Position numbers and translations under genes: made by a program. Shown piece after piece: positions 57,012 through 64,000 of a DNA stretch of 64,000 nt. The stretch's first letter is position 1. Each line of letters starts with the position of its first letter. Source of the stretch: Stromatinia cepivora (taxonomy: Eukaryota > Ascomycota > Leotiomycetes > Helotiales > Sclerotiniaceae). The stretch is from NCBI GenBank assembly GCA_014898415.1, contig RCTD01000032.1, positions 1-64,000 of the forward strand, in the 5' to 3' direction. The notes below the pieces were generated by a model. It worked only from the letters and a program-made list of their open reading frames with translations. It ran no database searches and was not told where the DNA came from.

Positions 57012-57745
57012 GGGGTGGAGTTTGCTTGGGAAATTGAGGAGAAAGGCAGAGCGGCCTGAATGGGTGGAATTCGCGGGGGGGATGGTGGTGGAGATGTTCT
57101 TACACTACCTTTCTCCTTTCTCCTTCATTCCTCCTTTCTCTATAACCATCTCAAATCCGCCCAAATCTCAAAATCGCAAAATCGCAAGAATTAGGAAAGG
57201 ACATTTAGAAACCATGAATATGGAGCTAGCTAGCTAGCTATCTTATATTAAATTAGAGTATATTAGATTACATTATATTATATTACGATTCTTTTCATCT
57301 GATTTCATCCAGCTGTTATATTGTTAGTGTTAGTATTTGGAATATTAAAATCTCGGGAATGAGGATATTAAAAGGAAAAGGAAAACTAAATTAATTTATA
57401 GAATTAATTGAATTTTTTTAATTTTTTTTAAATTTTTTTAATTTTTTTAATTTTTTTAATTTTTTTAATTTTTTTAATTTTTTTAATTTCATCGGCTTTA
57501 TATGAGCTTTACAGTCTTATTTGAGCAGATGTTGTTTTGGGTGAATGAGCTGTAGGTACTTAGATTTGTTACTGTGAATTTTATCTCCTTCATCTATGTA
57601 AATGAAAATAATTGATTTACTAATTTAATAATTACTGCACAGTAATCTATATATGTATATTCCCCCTTTACTATGCAAGTACCCCACACCTACCAATCCA
57701 TGTATATTTCTATAAACACTCTATTAATGCATTACTCTCCTCCAT
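57012..57745. other. Spacer between convergent lipoxygenase and glycosyltransferase genes
   Basis: Holds both 3' ends. Contains TAGC repeats (near 57225-57240) and a long AATTTTTTT-type tract (57411-57489). No gene supported. Confidence 0.5.
57411..57489. repeat. AATTTTTTT minisatellite
   Basis: Roughly nine near-identical 8-10 bp units of AA followed by a run of T. Confidence 0.9.
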
Positions 57746-58941
57746 CTACTTCCCATCCTCATCATCCCACTGACCTCTAACCTTCTCCCCCATCAACAAC
57801 TCCCTAACATTCATCCTCGCACTCCAAGCCACATTTTCCGTCGTCCCCTTCTCCCTCACCTCTCCTTTTCCACTCCCCACCTTCTGAATATCCGAATCAC
57901 CACCTATCCATCCTCTCGCTTTATGATGTTGAAATAATGCAGGTGTCACACTTATACATCGCATTCCTAATCTCTTTTTATCGCGGCCCCATCTACATAG
58001 TCCCGCTAATGCATTATCGAATGGTCCTGCTAGTTTATCGACACTTAGATCCCAGAGAACTTTCCTTGCTCCTTGTTGACTTAATGCATATGCAAATGTG
58101 CAAATGGGTCCTCCGGATGTATGAACCCATCTCGTGTATGGATTTAGGGTGGCATTTTGGAAACCTTTGAAATGTGCTGGAGGTGGGACTGTGGGATCGG
58201 AGGTGATGATGTATTTTCGGGAGAGATGTGCGAGTTGAGGGGAGGAAAGAGGGAGGGATTGATATTCTTCGAGGGTCTCCGGGAATACTTCGCCGCAGTG
58301 GCCGAGCCAGAGTAAATCCCAGTTATCGCCATAGGGAGAAATGAAATGTGAAGGTGTGGTGGACGGGTATTGGATAAACTTGGAGCCAGCTGCGAAAGTA
58401 AGGAGTTGAGATTTTAGGCGAATGTCCCAGTCCATATCATCTTCGAGTATTAATGCGCTTGTAAGGTTTTGTTCGACAATTCTATGACGACGGGATGGTG
58501 TTAGCTTAGGTTCCTAGCAAATCGATATTGGTGAAAGTGGAAGATAAAAACATACTTCCGAACAGCATTCATATGGCCCCTCCAACTCCCCAAATTCGAC
58601 TCCCACAAATTTACTCTATCTACACCATACGGCACAGCTTTATCTGTCACTGTTTCTCCCTTCACTCCATCTACCCACTCAATCTTGAATCCGGTCAGAC
58701 TACTAATCAAGGTAAGAGCATCTCTCTTATCACTTCGTTCTGGTAATCCCAATGCGAAGATTTTCTGGAATCCAAGTGTACTATTCGCAATAGCAGAAGA
58801 TCCATGAGTGGGCCTGTATTTCTGGAGAAGGTTGGAGGAATAGTGCGTTAAGTAGGAAGGTGTGGAGGTATTGAGAAAGACGATAAAGAGGAGGATGCTG
58901 ATACAGAGTATAGTGAAGGGAAATGTGCGGATGTGTATCAT
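57746..58941 (-). CDS. Family 25 glycosyltransferase, type II membrane protein
   Basis: Two exons on the minus strand: 58941-58556 and 58481-57746, with a 74-bp intron (GTATGT donor, GCTAAC branch); 373 residues. A short N-terminal membrane anchor (TILCISILLFIVFL, about 10-23) suggests a Golgi type II topology. The GT25 (LPS/collagen galactosyltransferase-like) pattern is visible: IFALGLPERSDKRDAL, WVDGVKG, GSWRGHMNAVRK, then across the splice site ALILEDDMDWD with the acidic metal-binding motif, followed by WDLLWLGHCGE and later SGGPICTFAYALSQQGARKVL. Donor and acceptor sugars are unknown. Confidence 0.87.
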
Positions 58942-61667
58942 CGTGGTGATTTGTACGAGTAGTGGAAAAAATCTCCAGAGACGCGGATGTATAGGAAAGA
59001 TTGAAGAAGAGAGAACGTGGTGCGCCGGTGAATTGTAATGACTGTACGACTATTTTGTTGATGTTTAGAAACGAATCAAATACACATTTGAAGTGTGTCA
59101 AAAAGCTTGCAGTTGAGATGGAATGATAATAAAAGTGAAGTGGTGCAATCTCGAGGACTAAATAAACCTCAAACGGAGAGATGCACCTTCCCGTCATGGC
59201 AATTCAAGGGTTGGAAAAGATTTCCAAGATTTTTGAGCCACACCTTGTGGGAAATGAAGGTTTAATAAATAGAAAAGATTAGAAGTTGTTTCCGACTGAG
59301 AAGATGATCTTGTCTACTAAATATCATGTCAAATCTGTTGTGCTTCCGAGAGTTTCTTTCATTCTCTACAATCAGCTTTTGCAGGTTGCAGATTGTTGAA
59401 CCCAAATTGATATCTCGGAATCTCGTCCCAAATATGCGGAAAGGTACATGCTGTGCTCGATTATGGTAACACATAATACCCAAGTCCATAAACTATCAGC
59501 CATGAAGTAGTGCGAGGTTACATTATGAATTTATGTCGGGTCGTGCGTTTGACCAGAACTTCTTGATTAAGTCAAACACTGTGGTAGGCATCTTGTTCAT
59601 TTGATGTTTTTTGACTTTACTTCTCTCACTTACATATAAGAATTCTGACATCCTGAATTCCCATGTTGTCTGGGGCAATTGATGACTCGAAATCTTAATC
59701 AAGATAATAAATAGGCCATGGTTATCTGGAAATAAATTGCTTCTCATCTACCTCTTCAAAACCTCTAAAACACCCCTTTCCATGAGCCGAGCTTGTCTAG
59801 GTTCAAGGAAGGTAAGATAAATTACCTAAGTAACTCCAATGTCGATTGCAACATTAGACTATTGGCTTCGCTCCGCGCCAATCACACCCGGATGGCGACA
59901 CGAGGATAGTGTATAAGTTCGCAGAGGGCAAGTGTGTGAAAGCTGTGCGCAAGATTATCTGTCACCAGAAACCTCCTACACTAGGAATATCACGGCTCTA
60001 TCTCTTTCCTGGTTTTCAATGACCTCCCGATTCCTTAGCAGAATTTATCATCCGCACTTCCTATGGGTAATTGACTAGAGGAGTTGTATTGTGATATGAT
60101 AACAGTGGGTATTTGGTAATGACAATCCTGTAAGCAATTCAAAGCATACTTTGCCGCAGTTGTCACCCCGAAACAGAGCTACGCGTTTCCCCAAAATGCT
60201 ACTAATGACAAAGGGGTAAAAGCGAGCTCCAGACTACCCCAGATGATGCGATTCATCCTGGAACAATGAAGTTGGCGAGCTTGCCAGACAGCTTGGGGGA
60301 GAAAAGTAAAAAAAAAAGGCACCAAGCAGGGAGCTTAGGTACCATGACCAAAACGTGGCATCATAGGGAGCGTGTAGGTTTTAAAGATCCCCAGATTTGA
60401 CGTCGGGAGTGTCTTGTGTTGGAAGTAGTGCCTGCTAAATATATTCCTAGCTTTACTGGTAGATTTGAGATGCTTCGACTGCGAACTAATTACCTTCTAG
60501 AACCTTTCGTAGTCCATTTACTTTGCGTCAGCAGACTTTTGCATATCCAATATCCATTGAGGGTTCGAAATAGGTTACTCGTATTTGATTTTAAAAGGGC
60601 AGTTGCTTCGTGACCTTGGAAGTAGTGTCTGCCGAGTGAGGTTATATTGATAGCTTCAGAGTTGAGATGGATGGATTGCGAATTGATTGTCTTCTAGATC
60701 ATTTCTAGAATCATTCTAGTAGTCCACTGCTTTCAGTTAGTAGGCATCTACATATCCAATCTCCATTTCAAGATGACATTTAACTTTTGGAATGAATCAA
60801 TCATTTTGAATAGGTACCATTGATTATCACAAAGTCACTTCAAACATTTTAAGTAATCGATTAGTTGATGAGGGGCGATATCGAATTGGCACTGCAACTC
60901 GGAACGGGGTTAACTAGCGCAAGGTACTAGACCCCTATTTGAGTAAGGGCGAGGCGCTGTGGAAGTTCGTAATCCTATAGAATTCTATAATCTTACCCCT
61001 GTAAGCTACTTTCACACGAGAAAAGAAAGCTGTGGAGGGAATTCTACTTGAATATCGATATAAAACGAAAAATAGGGTATCTGAATTTGCTTCAAAATCA
61101 ATTCATGTCTCAACTTTGATCAGTGAAATTCTGGATAAATTCAAGTGGTGTTATGGAGTTGTGTAGAGTCGTACCCCTCTATCGCAGGATCGGCAACGAT
61201 AACCCACTAGATGCAACCCTAAATTTATGGGATTTCCTGGTATGAATCTTCGTTAGTAGAACCGCAGTGTATGAATTTATTGATATTCTTAATAATAAAC
61301 AATACGCAGTGAGGTTTTACTTTTTGCCTTTCTGTATATATACTTTTCTCGCACGTTCTAGAGTCAATCTAAAAAGTAATAAATGAGTAGTGGTGAATGT
61401 GACATTCTTGTCAAACAACATCTGAAAATCCAATCCCAGCATTGACATCTTGGCTACGTCTACGTCACAGTACGAGGCTTATCCGCAAAGAGCAACACAT
61501 GATTAACACTTCTCGATTTATCGATTGCGAACTACCAGAAACACGAGACCTCTCAAAAACAACACAACTATTGTAATCTTACAATTATTTTTGGAAAAAG
61601 TAGTTTCTAATACGATTTCTACCAACGACAATATTAACGAATTGTCGCAGGAGCGAAGCACTCTGTC
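58942..61667. other. Gene-free spacer of 2.7 kb
   Basis: No gene supported. Contains a diverged tandem duplication (60419-60559 and 60616-60768). The left end is the promoter of the glycosyltransferase, the right end that of the AAA ATPase. Confidence 0.45.
60419..60768. repeat. Diverged tandem duplication, period about 197 bp
   Basis: The same ordered blocks appear twice, in 60419-60559 and 60616-60768: TTGGAAGTAGTG, GAGATG, TGCGAA followed by CTTCTAGA, TAGTCCA, CATATCCAAT and TCCATT. The copies differ by many substitutions and small indels. Confidence 0.65.
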
Positions 61668-64000
61668 ATGATGCGAAACAAACAATCTTCATCGCTGCAG
61701 AAGACGTACGATGAATGCTATTTAATATGTTCGACAGCTGTATATTTTGAGGGGCAGGTTAGTACGGATAGTTATCTTCTGTTGGAATACTTTGTGATTG
61801 GAGGGAGGAATTACTGACAAGTTTTCATACAGGGCAACGAGGCAGAAGCTTTACGATCATGGCGATCGGCTTTAGATCAAATATACTATCACAATGCATA
61901 TCGAGTTCCTGCAGGCTATGTACCCAAATCCGAAACCGAAAAAGCTTTGAAAGATAGTCTAAGGTCTATGGAAATACAATGCAAGGAACGCGTCGATTTA
62001 TTAGAAGCCCTAAAGGCCTCGCGGGAAGAAAAGGAAAGTGGAGAAAAGACGCCACCAGATGAGACTAGCAGCGGCGGCAGTGGCAGCGGAAGGTTCAAAT
62101 CATTTTTGAAATCTGGACGAGCTTCTTCGGATTCTCTACCTCCTGCCACAACTAATACGAGTAATACAATTGGGGAGGGCACAATTCCTGCGGTCAATTA
62201 TGATGGTTTACCAAAGCCTGCCCCGCCTCCGCTACCACAAAGACCTTCCTTGGCTGCAAAGAATAGCTCAGAGGTGGCTGTTGTTGGTGGTGGTAGAAGT
62301 ATGTCAAGCTCTTCTATTGCACCCCAATCAGCATCATCGAAGCCTTCTGCTCCAACATTTCATCCGTCAATACCTCCACCACAACACAAAATGTCGAAAG
62401 ATTCAAGAAGTCCTAGTCCCGAAAAGGGAGGAAGAACAATGCTTCAAACATTGAGATCTGCCGATTCTAAGAAAAGCAAGAGTTCTCGATCAAGTCAAAA
62501 GAAGGGCGATAATCTTGTTACGAATAAGGCTGCTACCCTGGCTTGGAGTACCATGGGTAGAAAGGGGAAAGATAAAGACAAATCGACCCGTTCTCAAGAT
62601 CCAGAAACTGATAACAGCACAACAAACCTACCAGGTAGTAGACCTAGCTTTTCCGATCCGTTCAAAGGGAAACCATTACCCCCGAACTCGGTTCGATACG
62701 ATAGCACAACAAGAACTCTAGTGCCAGAAACACGACCGCCCCGAAAGTCACCAGTCGATTTACTAACTGGCATGAATGATTTGGTAGGGGCTACGGGTCG
62801 ATCAAATGGGTATCCCTTTCCTCCAACTGATCCAGGTCAACCAGGCGCTGTTTCTGGGCATTCTCTCACCACTGCCACTATGAAAGACTTGATCAATCTT
62901 GATTCTCCACTGATACCACCACCTGCTGAGCCTGACGCTGGCCCTTCATCACAAGCTTCATCGGCAGAGTCCAGCGCTGCAACTTTCGCACAGCTTAAGA
63001 AAGGACCTCCCCCACCACCACCTCACTCAAGACCACCGGGTAAATTTGAACCGTTAAAATATCCGACTTATCTCCAGGAGTATCCCGATACAATAGCCAA
63101 GAAGGGCAATCCGGACGGCATATTACTTCAGCGAAGGAGACCAAGTCCACGGCTAGGTGCAGACGCGGATCCTACAGGAACATCAAATCGCTTACAAAGA
63201 AAACCTGTGTCTGCGAATATTTCGTCAACAAGGCGTGTAGATGATAGCAAAAAGTCACGAGGCAAAGAAGTTAGGCGAGTAAAAGGGGATGACACTTCGT
63301 CTCAAAGTGCGAATGATGACACCAGTAATGAAGAACCACGAACTCGACATAAGAGAAAGCAAAAGCAAGTGGTAGCACCAATACTTGCTGATCCCACAAC
63401 ACCAACATCGGATGAATCCAATGATTCTGCCACTGACACAATCAAAAGTGCATGGGATGAGAAAGTAAAATATCTCATGAAACATCTTCCAAAAGGAGTC
63501 GATGAAGGGGCTGCCAAACAAATATTCAACGAGATTGTAGTTCAAGGTGATGAGGTGCACTGGGAAGATGTTGCCGGCTTAGAGGTTGCTAAGAATGCGC
63601 TCAAAGAAGCCGTCGTTTATCCATTTTTACGACCAGATTTATTCATGGGCCTTCGCGAACCAGCTCGTGGTATGCTTTTGTTTGGTCCTCCAGGTACTGG
63701 TAAAACTATGTTGGCGAGAGCGGTTGCCACTGAGTCGAAGTCCACATTCTTCTCTATTTCCGCTAGCAGTTTGACAAGTAAGTTCTTGGGTGAATCTGAG
63801 AAACTTGTCCGAGCATTGTTCTCTCTTGCAAAAGCACTGGCACCGAGTATTATTTTCGTTGATGAAATCGATTCCCTTCTTTCTGCGCGATCTGGAGGGG
63901 AGCATGAAGCTACAAGGCGAATTAAAACCGAATTTCTCATTCAATGGAGTGATCTGCAAAGAGCTGCAGCTGGTAGGGAACAAACAGACAAGGAAAAGGA
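61668..64000 (+). CDS. Spastin/Sap1/Yta6-like AAA ATPase (3' end outside window)
   Basis: Exon 1 is 61668-61757; after a 75-bp intron (donor GTTAGT, acceptor ACAG) exon 2 starts at 61833 and stays open to the window end (about 750 residues so far). The N-terminus (residues 10-80, with [20 protein letters not shown]) looks like a MIT-type helical hairpin. A long Pro/Ser-rich linker with [14 protein letters not shown] follows. The AAA module begins [20 protein letters not shown]; Walker A GPPGTGKT is near residue 648 and Walker [15 protein letters not shown] near 706. These features fit the meiotic-clade AAA proteins (spastin, katanin, fidgetin, yeast Sap1/Yta6). Microtubule- or membrane-related remodelling is the family role; the target here is unknown. 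A second ATG follows directly. Confidence 0.9.

Noticed and set aside
59867..59900. GC-rich patch CTTCGCTCCGCGCC considered as a further copy of the double-hairpin element
   Set aside because: Only a short stretch matches and neither hairpin is present.
60416..60613. 65-residue plus-strand frame
   Set aside because: Lies over one unit of the tandem duplication; no start context or family resemblance.

Overview
This is nuclear DNA of a filamentous ascomycete. Genes lie on both strands and carry 0 to 4 short introns, mostly with GTATGT/GTAAGT-type donors and a CTAAC-like branch point just before the acceptor. Fungus-specific genes are present: ATG26 with PH and GRAM domains, a NACHT-ankyrin NLR, a DIM-2-type DNA methyltransferase and a fungal lipoxygenase. 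The overall look of the proteins and the AT-rich, repeat-filled spacers suggest a leotiomycete, perhaps Sclerotiniaceae (Botrytis/Sclerotinia relatives); that placement is inference.

Layout. 1-8.5 kb: a Rab GTPase running off the left edge (-), a PNS1/SLC44-type membrane protein (+), a small low-complexity ORF (+). 8.5-16 kb: an NLR-like NACHT-ankyrin gene (-) followed by a gene-free stretch of about 4.8 kb. 16-24 kb: a ZZ-finger gene (+), then about 6 kb without genes holding a 44-copy GGATT array, a diverged tandem duplication, an extremely AT-rich RIP-like island and short minisatellites. 23.7-27.4 kb: two reconstructed multi-exon genes, cytidine deaminase (-) and the complex I GRIM-19/NDUFA13 subunit (-), with two copies of a 49-bp GC-rich double-hairpin element around and inside them. 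28.6-41 kb: FCP1 (-), ATG26 (-), a TA-flanked MITE-like element, CMR1 (-). 41-48 kb: an Mtf2-like mitochondrial gene expression factor (+) and the DNA methyltransferase (+). 50-54 kb: a 95-residue basic protein (+) overlapping a coding-like antisense remnant, and a NYN-domain putative RNase (+). 54.5-59 kb: a lipoxygenase (+) converging on a family 25 glycosyltransferase (-). 61.7-64 kb: a spastin/Sap1-like AAA ATPase (+) running off the right edge.

Most genes are unrelated housekeeping functions (vesicle traffic, transcription, chromatin, autophagy or sterol glycoside metabolism, mitochondria, nucleotide salvage), and I see no biosynthetic gene cluster. The one coherent theme is genome defence: a DIM-2-type methyltransferase shares the window with very AT-rich, apparently RIP-degraded repeats. 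The most unusual non-coding signals are the repeated double-hairpin element, the MITE with TA target-site duplication, the enriched palindrome TACCTAGGTA, and the GGATT array.
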